This document shows positions 32,448 to 40,575 of a DNA stretch of 64,000 nt, one piece after another. Below the pieces are notes generated by a model. It had not been told where the DNA came from. It was given only the letters and a program-made list of their open reading frames with translations, and searched no databases. How positions within the stretch are numbered: the first letter of the stretch is position 1; each line of letters starts with the position of its first letter. The position numbers and the translations under genes are program-made. The DNA comes from an uncultured Candidatus Melainabacteria bacterium (GTDB taxonomy: Bacteria; Cyanobacteriota; Vampirovibrionia; Gastranaerophilales; Gastranaerophilaceae), in assembly GCA_934754505.1 (NCBI GenBank), contig CAKVIE010000004.1, positions 95,375 through 159,374 of the forward strand, read 5' to 3'.

Positions 32448-34328
32448 ATGGAACAACAACAAAAAAGAATTATAAAAGAGGCATTGAACGCTCTCGGCAA
32501 AAAAAATCTTGCTTTCATTGCCCACGCAGGCAGTTTTCCGTCAGAAGCAGGCAAAAATACAGGATTTGGTAATGCAGTTTCAAATGCGGCTAAAAAATTA
32601 ATCGACTATTTAAGCGGTGTTTTCAACGTTGTTCAATTAGGACCTGCAGGCAAAACAAAATCTTGTGATTCTTCGCCTTACACAGGTACAATTTTCTCAA
32701 ACAACCCTTTGTTTATTGATTTGGAACAACTTACAACAGATGAATTTTACAATATTTTATCAAAAGAAACATATCAAACAATTTGCGACAACAATCCGCA
32801 AAAAGACAATAACAGAACAGCTTATTCATATATTTATGAAAAACAGGAAGAAGCATTAAAAGAAGCTTATGAAAACTTCAAAAAGAAAAATCCGTTCAAA
32901 CTCGTAGAGGCATTGGAACAATTTAAAAAAGATAATGCAATGTGGCTTGAAAAAGATTCATTATATGAAGCTTTGAGCATTGAAAACGGAAATGATTATT
33001 GGCCGATTTGGGAAAACGAAGATGACAAGCACCTTTTCAACCCGAAAAATGCCGATGAAAAAGCAAAATTTGACAAGAGAACAGAAGAAATTAAAGCAAA
33101 ATATGCGGACGAAATAGAATTTTACGCATTCAAACAATTACTTGCTTCAGTCCAAAATATTAAAATTAAAGACTATGCACTTTCAAAAGACATCAGAATG
33201 ATTGCAGACAGACAAGTTGCTTTCTCGGATAGAGATGTTTGGGCATATCAATCATTATTCCTCGACGGCTGGATGCTCGGCTGCCCACCGGATTTATTCT
33301 CGGCAGACGGTCAGGCATGGGGTTTCCCTGTAATTAACCCCGAAAAAATGTACAATGAGGACGGTTCACTTGGTGAAGCAGGCAAACTTATGAAAGCACT
33401 TTTCAAGAAAATGTTTGTCGAAAACCCCGGCGGTGTAAGAATTGACCACCTCGTAGGACTTATTGACCCTTGGGTTTATAAAGCAGGTAAAAAGCCGAAA
33501 ATTGAAGAAGGTGCAGGAAGATTGTATTCTTCACCGGAACATGAATTTTTGAAGAAATTCGCAATAGCAACATTAGACGATTTGGACGAAGAATATACGG
33601 CTGATTCGGAAAAGAGAATTAAGAGTCTTACCCCCGAACAAATTAAATTGTACGGCAGATTGATTGAAAAAATCGTAATCGGTGCAGCAGAAGAAGTCGG
33701 TCTGAACAAAGATGCCATCGTTTGCGAAGATTTGGGAACGGTAACATATCCTGTTGCACAAGTTATGAAACAATACGGATTGCAAGGTATGTGCTTGACT
33801 CAATTTGTAGTTCCTGATGATCCCGAACATGCATATCGCTGCAAAAATATTAAGCCGAAAAGCTGGGTTATGGTTGGAACACACGATAACCAACCGATTT
33901 CAGTTTGGGCGGAAAATATCGTAAATACTCACGAAGGATATTTACACGGCGAAAATCTTGCTCACGATTTATACCCCGATGCAACGGAAGAAGAACAAGA
34001 ACAAATCGCTGTCAGACTTTCAAAAGATGCAGATTTTATGCTTTTCAATAAACTTGTTGAAATATTTGCTTGTAAATCAGAAAATATTCAACTTTTCTTC
34101 ACTGATTATTTCGGATTAAAGGAAACATACAATGTTCCGGGAACATCAGGTGATGAAAACTGGTCGCTCAGAATTCCGACAGATTACGAAAAAGTATATG
34201 AAGAAAACCTCAAAAAAGGCACGGCAATTAATTTACCTGCAATTTTGAAACAGGCAATTCTCTCAAGAGGAAAAGAATTTGCCGAAAAATATTCAGTCTT
34301 GGTTGAACAGTTAGAAAAGATTTCATAA
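32448..34328 (+). CDS. malQ: 4-alpha-glucanotransferase (GH77)
   Basis: A 626-aa amylomaltase that transfers glucan segments between malto-oligosaccharides in glycogen/starch use. The catalytic residues are in VRIDHLVGL (nucleophile Asp, about 329), CEDLGTVT (acid/base Glu, about 427) and VGTHDNQP (Asp, about 480). It is longer than the usual ~500 aa: residues about 95-235 contain an extra or diverged segment rich in Lys/Glu. It is the first gene of malQ-queD-uppP, which overlap but are functionally unrelated. Confidence 0.9.
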   Translation: MEQQQKRIIKEALNALGKKNLAFIAHAGSFPSEAGKNTGFGNAVSNAAKKLIDYLSGVFNVVQLGPAGKTKSCDSSPYTGTIFSNNPLFIDLEQLTTDEFYNILSKETYQTICDNNPQKDNNRTAYSYIYEKQEEALKEAYENFKKKNPFKLVEALEQFKKDNAMWLEKDSLYEALSIENGNDYWPIWENEDDKHLFNPKNADEKAKFDKRTEEIKAKYADEIEFYAFKQLLASVQNIKIKDYALSKDIRMIADRQVAFSDRDVWAYQSLFLDGWMLGCPPDLFSADGQAWGFPVINPEKMYNEDGSLGEAGKLMKALFKKMFVENPGGVRIDHLVGLIDPWVYKAGKKPKIEEGAGRLYSSPEHEFLKKFAIATLDDLDEEYTADSEKRIKSLTPEQIKLYGRLIEKIVIGAAEEVGLNKDAIVCEDLGTVTYPVAQVMKQYGLQGMCLTQFVVPDDPEHAYRCKNIKPKSWVMVGTHDNQPISVWAENIVNTHEGYLHGENLAHDLYPDATEEEQEQIAVRLSKDADFMLFNKLVEIFACKSENIQLFFTDYFGLKETYNVPGTSGDENWSLRIPTDYEKVYEENLKKGTAINLPAILKQAILSRGKEFAEKYSVLVEQLEKIS

Positions 34329-34693
34329 TGTTTGAAATACAAGCTGAAAGTATGTTTTCGGCAGCACATCACCTGCTGAATTACGAGGGCAAATGTGAAA
34401 ACCAACACGGACACAACTGGAAAGCGGTTGTGTCTGTTCGCGGTACAAATTTAAACAAAGCTAATATTTTGGTAGATTTCAAGGTTTTGAAAAAGGAATT
34501 GAACAGAGTATTGGATTTAATAGATCATAAAGACTTAAACGAATTGGAATATTTCAAAGGCGAAAGCCCGAGCAGTGAAATGATATCTAAATTTATATTT
34601 GAAGAAATGGCAAAAACATTTGACTGCATGTACTCGGCTGCCGTCTGGGAAACTCCGACTTCGTGTGCAATTTATTACGGAGAAAACAAATGA
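34328..34693 (+). CDS. queD: 6-carboxy-tetrahydropterin synthase QueD
   Basis: A 121-aa enzyme of queuosine/7-deazaguanine synthesis. Zinc ligands are in FSAAHHL (about 10-16) and HGHNW (about 27-31); the catalytic Cys is in CENQHGH. The C-terminal ETPTSCAIY motif matches the family. It overlaps malQ by one base and uppP by 4 bp. queC and queE are not in the window. Confidence 0.92.
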   Translation: MFEIQAESMFSAAHHLLNYEGKCENQHGHNWKAVVSVRGTNLNKANILVDFKVLKKELNRVLDLIDHKDLNELEYFKGESPSSEMISKFIFEEMAKTFDCMYSAAVWETPTSCAIYYGENK

Positions 34694-35541
34694 CATATCT
34701 TCAAACGATAATTTTAGGCTTAATACAAGGCTTGACGGAATTTTTACCCGTATCAAGTTCAGGACATCTCGTTATAACGTCAAGTTTATATAAAATAATA
34801 AGCGGGGCAGACTTTTTAAGTGCATCAGGGGAAGAAATTTTTACTGATATAATTTTACACTTGGGAACACTTGCCGCTGTTATTTTTTATTTCAGAAAAG
34901 ATTTAATCGAAATGACAAAGGCTTTTATACAGGCTTGCAAAACAAAAGATTTTTCTTCATTGGAAGCTAAAATGCCGATTTTTCTTGTGATTGGAACATT
35001 TTTTACGGTCATAATCGCATATCCGCTCAATGAATTTTGCGAAACAATGGTTGCGTCACCTGCAATAGTCGGAATATTTTTGATAATCACGGGTTTTATT
35101 TTGTTCATATCGGAACAAATTTCAAAAAAAACACAAAATGATGAAAAATGTACCCGAATAACATTGAAGCAGGCAATAATAATCGGCTTGGCACAAGGTA
35201 TTGCAGCATGCCCGGGGCTTTCACGTTCGGGAACGACAATCGCAACGGGATTGTTTATCGGTTTAAACAGAATAGCGGCAGCGAGATTTTCGTTTTTGTT
35301 GTCGATTTTGATAATATTGGGGTCGTCAATTTTTTACCCGATATTAAAACTCGAAGTACACGAAATACAGGCATTTAACTGGGGTGCAATAGCTGTTGGA
35401 TTTTTGGTATCAGGGTTATCGGGCTATTTTTGCGTAAAATATTTCATGAAGTTTTTAAACAAATATTCAATGAAATGTTTTGCATATTATTGTTGGATAG
35501 TCGGTGTTTGTGCTATAATATTTTTCAATTCAGTCAAATAA
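34690..35541 (+). CDS. uppP: Undecaprenyl-diphosphatase (BacA/UppP)
   Basis: A 283-aa multi-pass membrane enzyme that recycles undecaprenyl pyrophosphate to the monophosphate carrier for peptidoglycan and glycans. Motif 1 is GLTEFLPVSSSGHLVI (about 11-26) and motif 2 is CPGLSRSGTTIATG (about 175-188). The ATG at 34690 has GGAG 7 nt upstream and overlaps the queD stop; the upstream in-frame ATG at 34663 has no ribosome site. Confidence 0.96.
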   Translation: MTYLQTIILGLIQGLTEFLPVSSSGHLVITSSLYKIISGADFLSASGEEIFTDIILHLGTLAAVIFYFRKDLIEMTKAFIQACKTKDFSSLEAKMPIFLVIGTFFTVIIAYPLNEFCETMVASPAIVGIFLIITGFILFISEQISKKTQNDEKCTRITLKQAIIIGLAQGIAACPGLSRSGTTIATGLFIGLNRIAAARFSFLLSILIILGSSIFYPILKLEVHEIQAFNWGAIAVGFLVSGLSGYFCVKYFMKFLNKYSMKCFAYYCWIVGVCAIIFFNSVK

Positions 35542-35556
35542 GAACAGGAGTGTGAA

Positions 35557-36357
35557 ATGAAATCAGCAATTGAGTTTATTAATGGAAAAACTAACAATAT
35601 TAAGCCTGTCACGGGAATTATTTTAGGCTCGGGACTCGGTGATTTTGCAGATGAATATGACGGAATAAGAGTTCCTTACGGAGAAATCCCGGGATTTCAA
35701 CCTTCTCACGTTGCAGGTCACAAGGGGTTGTTGGTATTTGCGGAAGTTGCAGGCAAACAGGTTGTAATGATGCAAGGTCGTTATCATTTTTATGAAGGTC
35801 ATTCAATGCAGACAGTAACATATCCGATTAAGGTTATGAAAAAATTGGGCGTTGAAAACTTAATCGTAACCAATGCAGCAGGCTTGGTTCACAAAGAATT
35901 TAACCCCGGAGATTTGATGTTAATTGCAGATCACATCAATTTAATGGGAACAAACCCGTTAATCGGAGCTAATGACAACGACTTAGGACCCAGATTCCCT
36001 GACCAAAGCGATGTTTATACAAAAGCTCTCCGTGAAAAAGCAAAAGAAGTTGCAAAAGGCTTGAATATTGATGTTCAAGAGGGTGTTTATTGTGCAATGA
36101 CAGGTCCGACTTACGAAACTCCATCAGAAGTCAGAATGGTTCGCAACTTAGGAGCAGATGCAGTCGGTATGTCAACCGTTCCTGAAGCTATCGTCGCTAA
36201 CTGGTGCGGAATTAACGTTTTAGGTATCAGCTGTTTGACAAACTTCGCTTGCGGCGTAATCGATCAACCGCTTTCTCACACGGAAGTTATCGAAACTGCT
36301 GACAGAATTAAAGACAGCTTCAAAAAATTCTTATACGAATTGGTTAAAGCTATATAA
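35557..36357 (+). CDS. punA: Purine nucleoside phosphorylase (PunA/trimeric type)
   Basis: A 266-aa enzyme that phosphorolyses inosine and guanosine. Motifs: LGSGLGDFAD (about 24-33), HVAGHKG (about 50-56), MMQGRYHFYEGHSM (about 71-84), TNAAG, MTGPTYETPSE (about 188-198) and GMSTVPEAIVA. The sequence fits the trimeric PNP group. An ACAGGAG box precedes the start. It is followed by its own terminator. Confidence 0.95.
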   Translation: MKSAIEFINGKTNNIKPVTGIILGSGLGDFADEYDGIRVPYGEIPGFQPSHVAGHKGLLVFAEVAGKQVVMMQGRYHFYEGHSMQTVTYPIKVMKKLGVENLIVTNAAGLVHKEFNPGDLMLIADHINLMGTNPLIGANDNDLGPRFPDQSDVYTKALREKAKEVAKGLNIDVQEGVYCAMTGPTYETPSEVRMVRNLGADAVGMSTVPEAIVANWCGINVLGISCLTNFACGVIDQPLSHTEVIETADRIKDSFKKFLYELVKAI

Positions 36358-36373
36358 TTTAATCACGGTTTTT

Positions 36374-36405
36374 AAAAGGGCATTGTTTTTTCGCAATGCC
36401 CTTTT
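36374..36405 (+). terminator. Rho-independent terminator after punA
   Basis: A 12-bp stem (AAAAGGGCATTG with CAATGCCCTTTT) ending in a T run. Confidence 0.9.
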
Positions 36406-36426
36406 TGTTTTCTGTTTCTTGAAATA

Positions 36427-36434
36427 CGGGCATG
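36427..36434 (+). repeat. Octamer CGGGCATG, intergenic copy
   Basis: A copy of the recurrent octamer between the punA terminator and the GT10 gene. Confidence 0.8.
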
Positions 36435-36481
36435 TTTTTTGTATTATTTCGATTAATCAAACTGCAAAATAAAGGATTTTT

Positions 36482-37570
36482 ATGAATATTTTTTCAAAAA
36501 TTTTGAACTCCGCATATAATTCCGCAATAAGACTTTTTTCGGGATTTGTTCCGTCAAAAGAGGGGCGAAAAAGCTTTAGAGCAAAGTTTTTGAAATATAA
36601 AAAGGATTGCACGTCTTCACCTTCTTTCAAGAATAAAGTCCACGGAAAAATCTATTACCCGTACTATTCAAAATCCGCAAAGCAGGAAAGTGAAGAATAT
36701 AAAATTTACAATAAAGACGGACAACCGATGAGAACGTTTTTTCTCCGTGACGATAATATGTCAAATTGTCCGACGTGGTATCAGTCAAAATATTTTATTT
36801 TTGATAGATTTAATTACGGTTTAAATGTACATTTTTATTCGCACATGGCAATGCTTGAGCAAATGGGCAATCCGACTAAAAAATACGGAATGTACATCGA
36901 GCCTGAAAGCCTTGTACCGGAAGATTACAGAATTTTCGATAATAACAAGGGTTTGGAAAAGGATTTCGACTTAATTTTCACACATACGGAAAGATTTTTG
37001 GAGAAATTTGATAATGCAAGATTTTTTTCTGTTTGTGCGAGAGTTTGGCATGTTTTGGAAGATGAAAACGGAAACTTACCCGAAAATTGGCTTGATTTAA
37101 AGACAAAAAATGCCTCGATAGTGTCTTCGGACAAGACTTTATGTGATTTACACAAATTCAGATTAGAACTTGCACGAAAATGCAAACGAGAAAATCTCGC
37201 TGATACATTTGGCACATTTGACGGCGGAGATTTCGTCACAATTGACAAAAGCCTTACAAATTACCGCTATTCTTTTGCTATTGAAAACGAGATTGAGGGT
37301 TATTGGTTTACGGAAAAAATCCTGAATTGTTTTGCAAATATGACCATTCCGATTTATCTCGGAGCAACTCATATCGATAAATTTTTCAATCCAGACGGCA
37401 TTATTACAATTTCGCCAAAAGATTTGGATAATGTGGATAAGATTTTAAAAAATTGTACGGAAGAAGAATATCTTGCAAGACTTTCAGCAGTAAAAGAAAA
37501 TTATTACAAAGCAATGAAATTCAGAAATTCCAATGACTGGCTTTATGAAACATATTTAGAAAATTTGTAA
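36482..37570 (+). CDS. Glycosyltransferase family 10 (alpha-1,3-fucosyltransferase-like)
   Basis: A 362-aa protein whose C-terminal half carries the GT10 signature: NYRYSFAIENE (about 258-268) then WFTEKILNCFANMTIPIYLG (about 273-292), matching Y-K-F-x-x-x-x-E-N-x-x-x-x-Y-x-T-E-K-x-x-x-A-x-x-x-x-x-P-V-Y-x-G of bacterial FucT enzymes. These transfer fucose from GDP-fucose to surface glycans. GDP-fucose synthesis genes (gmd, fcl) are not in the window, though manC at 48.6 kb supplies the GDP-mannose precursor. An AAAGGA box precedes the start. Confidence 0.82.
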   Translation: MNIFSKILNSAYNSAIRLFSGFVPSKEGRKSFRAKFLKYKKDCTSSPSFKNKVHGKIYYPYYSKSAKQESEEYKIYNKDGQPMRTFFLRDDNMSNCPTWYQSKYFIFDRFNYGLNVHFYSHMAMLEQMGNPTKKYGMYIEPESLVPEDYRIFDNNKGLEKDFDLIFTHTERFLEKFDNARFFSVCARVWHVLEDENGNLPENWLDLKTKNASIVSSDKTLCDLHKFRLELARKCKRENLADTFGTFDGGDFVTIDKSLTNYRYSFAIENEIEGYWFTEKILNCFANMTIPIYLGATHIDKFFNPDGIITISPKDLDNVDKILKNCTEEEYLARLSAVKENYYKAMKFRNSNDWLYETYLENL

Positions 37571-37593
37571 AAACATAATAAATAAAAATTATG

Positions 37594-37622
37594 TTTACAA
37601 TTAATTTTAGTTGCTATAAAAT
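37594..37622 (+). promoter_or_regulatory. tRNA-Ser promoter
   Basis: TTTACA (37594-37599), a 17-bp spacer and TAAAAT (37617-37622), about 40 bp upstream of the tRNA. Confidence 0.6.
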
Positions 37623-37661
37623 TAGAATACACGGGGAAAAAATCCCGATGGAAAAACCAAA

Positions 37662-37749
37662 GGAGAGGTGTCCGAGCGGTTTAAGGTGCAGACCTGGAAC
37701 GTCTGTGTGGGGGATAACTCCACCAAGGGTTCGAATCCCTTCCTCTCCG
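37662..37749 (+). tRNA. tRNA-Ser(GGA)
   Basis: An 88-nt class II tRNA. Acceptor GGAGAGG/CCTCTCC, anticodon stem CAGAC/GTCTG with loop CTGGAAC giving GGA, a long variable arm (TGGGGGATAACTCCA region) and T-loop GTTCGAATC. CCA is not encoded; the discriminator is G, as in tRNA-Ser. The gap to 38010 shows no feature. Confidence 0.97.
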
Positions 37750-38009
37750 TTTTTAAAATTTTTCCGTTAAATTTTTACTGAGGCTGTTTTACAAGAATAT
37801 TTGGACATTAAACATAAAACCCCGGCCGAAATAAAAATTATCTTTAAATAACATAAGAAATTAAAATAAAAAAAAGTATTATCCGACAGGCTATTTTTAA
37901 GGCGGAATTTTTGTTAAAATTTTAATTTTTTACCGTATTTTCACGTCAGAGCCGTCGTTAATTTGTTACAATGCCGAATTTGCGAAAACCTTTGAAAATA
38001 CAAAATTTA

Positions 38010-39176
38010 TTACTTTAATTTTATATAGCCGAAATCGGGTTTAACTTTTTTCATATTAAAAACAATAGTTTTTTCTATCGGGTTGTAATAAGCATATTTG
38101 TACTTTTGAGGTGCGTGAAATTTTTGTTTGAAAACGCTTGAAACATTTCTGTATGTAAAACAATTTTGCGGACTGAGTGTTTCAATCAACCATCTCGAAT
38201 TATTTATAACAGGCATATTAAGAGCGTTTTCTTCCGAATAATCGGCCATTCCGTCGGTATAATATTTTCTGAAAAGTTCTGACGGCATATTTTTCAGAGA
38301 ACTTCCCGAATTTATATCAACAAAAAACGGACTAAGCTCCATAACCATTTGTTTTTTGACCGTATTCACGGCAGATACGACTTTTTGATTTGGAACAGTA
38401 TTTGCCGCAAAAACCATAAAATCGTCTAATCCTTTATCAAAATCGTCTTTTAACGCTCTATAAGAATAAAATCCCGTATTTGTCCATAATTTTTTTGTTA
38501 TTGTGTTATATTCGTCATAACCTGTTTTTTTAGTCAAATCAATATCTACCGAAACAAACATTGTTATAAACATTTGTTTATAGGTTTTGTCTTTGATTTT
38601 ATAAGAATAAACCGCCGTACATGGTTTGACAGTCGCATCGGTAACATTTGCCATTGATGATTTTCTATCCGATTTTAATTCTTGTTGAATTGCTTCGGCT
38701 TTCTTTAAAATTTCACCGTTTAAGTAATTCAGCATTTCATCAGAAACAGGTTTTGACGAAACAAGCTCAATGTCCTTTGCTTCGGGGTTTGTTGAATGAA
38801 CAAGCTCGAGAATAAAATCTTCGGGACTTGAATATTTTTTCCTCGTAACTTTTATTACCGAATCGATTTTACCTTTTTTAATTTCTTCATTTTGAGATAC
38901 GTCTTGAACATAAGTTTTAGGAGAAGAATAGAAGAAAAAAGTTTCGCCTGATTTCGCCGTAACCGTGTAATACAAAGGCTGTTCGAAATCTTTTGCCCAA
39001 ATGACATCATATTTTGCATCAAAATTTTTCGGAATTACAGTTCTTGCAATTTCTGCATCTGTTTTTGTGTCCTTTATCTGAACAACTTTAAAATCCCTTT
39101 CGGTTGTTTCTCCGCAATATACAAAACTTTGCGTAAATCCGATTATCACAAATAATAATGTCAAAAATTTTTTCAT
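38010..39176 (-). CDS. Secreted protein of unknown function
   Basis: 388 aa from the ATG at 39176, chosen because a signal peptide follows (MKKFLTLLFVIIGFTQSFVYC) and GGGGGA lies just upstream; the longer in-frame extension to 39422 has no such support. The mature protein is mixed alpha/beta, with no recognised domain. Single cysteines after the signal could mark a lipoprotein-like site (VYC-GET), but the lipobox is not canonical. It may be a periplasmic or surface protein. Confidence 0.65.
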   Translation of the reverse strand: MKKFLTLLFVIIGFTQSFVYCGETTERDFKVVQIKDTKTDAEIARTVIPKNFDAKYDVIWAKDFEQPLYYTVTAKSGETFFFYSSPKTYVQDVSQNEEIKKGKIDSVIKVTRKKYSSPEDFILELVHSTNPEAKDIELVSSKPVSDEMLNYLNGEILKKAEAIQQELKSDRKSSMANVTDATVKPCTAVYSYKIKDKTYKQMFITMFVSVDIDLTKKTGYDEYNTITKKLWTNTGFYSYRALKDDFDKGLDDFMVFAANTVPNQKVVSAVNTVKKQMVMELSPFFVDINSGSSLKNMPSELFRKYYTDGMADYSEENALNMPVINNSRWLIETLSPQNCFTYRNVSSVFKQKFHAPQKYKYAYYNPIEKTIVFNMKKVKPDFGYIKLK

Positions 39177-39314
39177 AAAATCCCCCATGTTCCTATTATA
39201 CAAAATTTTTCGGTTTTGAAAACTTTGTAATAAAAAAATAACCCGATTGGCTATACCCGATTGTTCAAGATTCTTTTTTCGTTTTGGATTATAAAAAATA
39301 TAAAGATTTTTTAA

Positions 39315-39322
39315 CGGGCATG
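39315..39322 (+). repeat. Octamer CGGGCATG, intergenic copy
   Basis: A copy of the recurrent octamer in the gap between divergent genes. Nothing else is seen there beyond a short CCCGATTG duplication near 39241-39264. Confidence 0.8.
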
Positions 39323-39461
39323 ATGTGTGTTTTCTTGCTAAATGGAGTTTTTTGGAAAAAATTGCCGCATCAGTGACAAGAATATTACCCACATGTCTAA
39401 TATACAAATTTTCATATCGCAATTAATATATATAAATCAAGTCAAAGGTTAAAAAACAGGC

Positions 39462-40484
39462 ATGTTAAATATTTATGAAGAAACATATTTGAAATCATAT
39501 AAAAAAGATACTTCGGTTGAAAGAGAGAATATGAATAATATTTGCGAAAACATAATGAATTTGACGGAAGAAAAGATATTGGTAACTGATGAGTGCTTTA
39601 ATATTGTTATGTCAAATTCCGATATTTTCAAAAGAGGCAAAAATCTGATTACGGATTTTAAATTCAAAAAACTCAGAATAAAGCACGAACAGAAAAATAT
39701 TTTGCAAAAAATCAGAATTAACAATAAAGAAATTTGGTTTCAAATCAGTTCTGAAAAACTCAAAAAAAGTGCAAAAGAAATTTCGGGATATGTTCTTGTT
39801 ATGAAAGATGTTACGGAAGATAACAAGTATAAATTGATGTACGAAAATTTCTTGAATTTCATAAAACATGACCTAAAAACACCATTGATTGCACAAACAC
39901 TTGCCATAAAACTTGTTATGAAAAACGAAATTAACCCCGAAAACAAGTTTATGATGCAGGAAATTCTTAATTCCGCAGAAACAACATACAGAATGTTAAA
40001 AAACCGCTTGCAGGAAATTCATCTTGATAACAATGTTTTATCAGTTTTGAAAAAAAATGTTAATATATCTTCTCTTGTGCAAAAAATTAATTCAGACTGT
40101 TATAATTTCATAAATTGCAAAAATAACAAGCTCGAAATAATTTCTGACGACAATGAAACCGTGAAAATCGACGAAACATTTTTCCCGAGTGCCATTATCA
40201 ATATCCTTTACCAAGTCAATGAAAGAAGCAAAGAAAATTCAACAATTTCACTTTACATCTACGAAAAAAAAGACAAAATCATATTTAAGATAAGCGGAGA
40301 TTTTGAGCCAATCAATAAAAAATTATTCGATAAATCAGAATTAAGCAAAAAAGAATACGAAAGAATTGGCTACAATAACGGACTTTATTTGGCAAAACGA
40401 ATAATCAACGCTCATGGCGGAAATATCGCAGTCAAAAAAAATTCAAAAAAGAACCGCCTTATCGTAATAGAAATACCAAATTAA
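39462..40484 (+). CDS. Cytoplasmic sensor histidine kinase with degenerate ATP-binding domain
   Basis: A 340-aa protein without membrane segments. Residues about 30-125 look like a PAS-type sensor (ILVTDECFNIVMSN, ending VLVMKDVTEDN). The dimerisation/phospho-acceptor motif is FIKHDLKTPL (about 139-148). In the HATPase region the N-box position reads SAIINILYQVNERS, the D-x-G-x-G box is absent (KISGDFEPI instead), and only the last box GLYLAKRIINAHGGNI (about 306-321) is clear. It may be a weak or pseudo-kinase. No response regulator is adjacent. Confidence 0.78.
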   Translation: MLNIYEETYLKSYKKDTSVERENMNNICENIMNLTEEKILVTDECFNIVMSNSDIFKRGKNLITDFKFKKLRIKHEQKNILQKIRINNKEIWFQISSEKLKKSAKEISGYVLVMKDVTEDNKYKLMYENFLNFIKHDLKTPLIAQTLAIKLVMKNEINPENKFMMQEILNSAETTYRMLKNRLQEIHLDNNVLSVLKKNVNISSLVQKINSDCYNFINCKNNKLEIISDDNETVKIDETFFPSAIINILYQVNERSKENSTISLYIYEKKDKIIFKISGDFEPINKKLFDKSELSKKEYERIGYNNGLYLAKRIINAHGGNIAVKKNSKKNRLIVIEIPN

Positions 40485-40575
40485 AAATCAATCATTAATA
40501 AAATATAAATTTTACGGAAATTGTAAAAAAACTTATTAAAATAAAAATATAAGCACGAACAAAAGAGGTTTTTTT

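Noticed and set aside
32324..32572. 82-codon plus-strand ORF before malQ
   Set aside because: It starts in the rubrerythrin terminator and overlaps malQ in another frame.
39177..39422. N-terminal extension of the secreted protein ending at 38010
   Set aside because: The extension precedes a clear signal peptide and a GGGGGA ribosome site, and it contains an octamer copy and low-complexity sequence; the ATG at 39176 is better.
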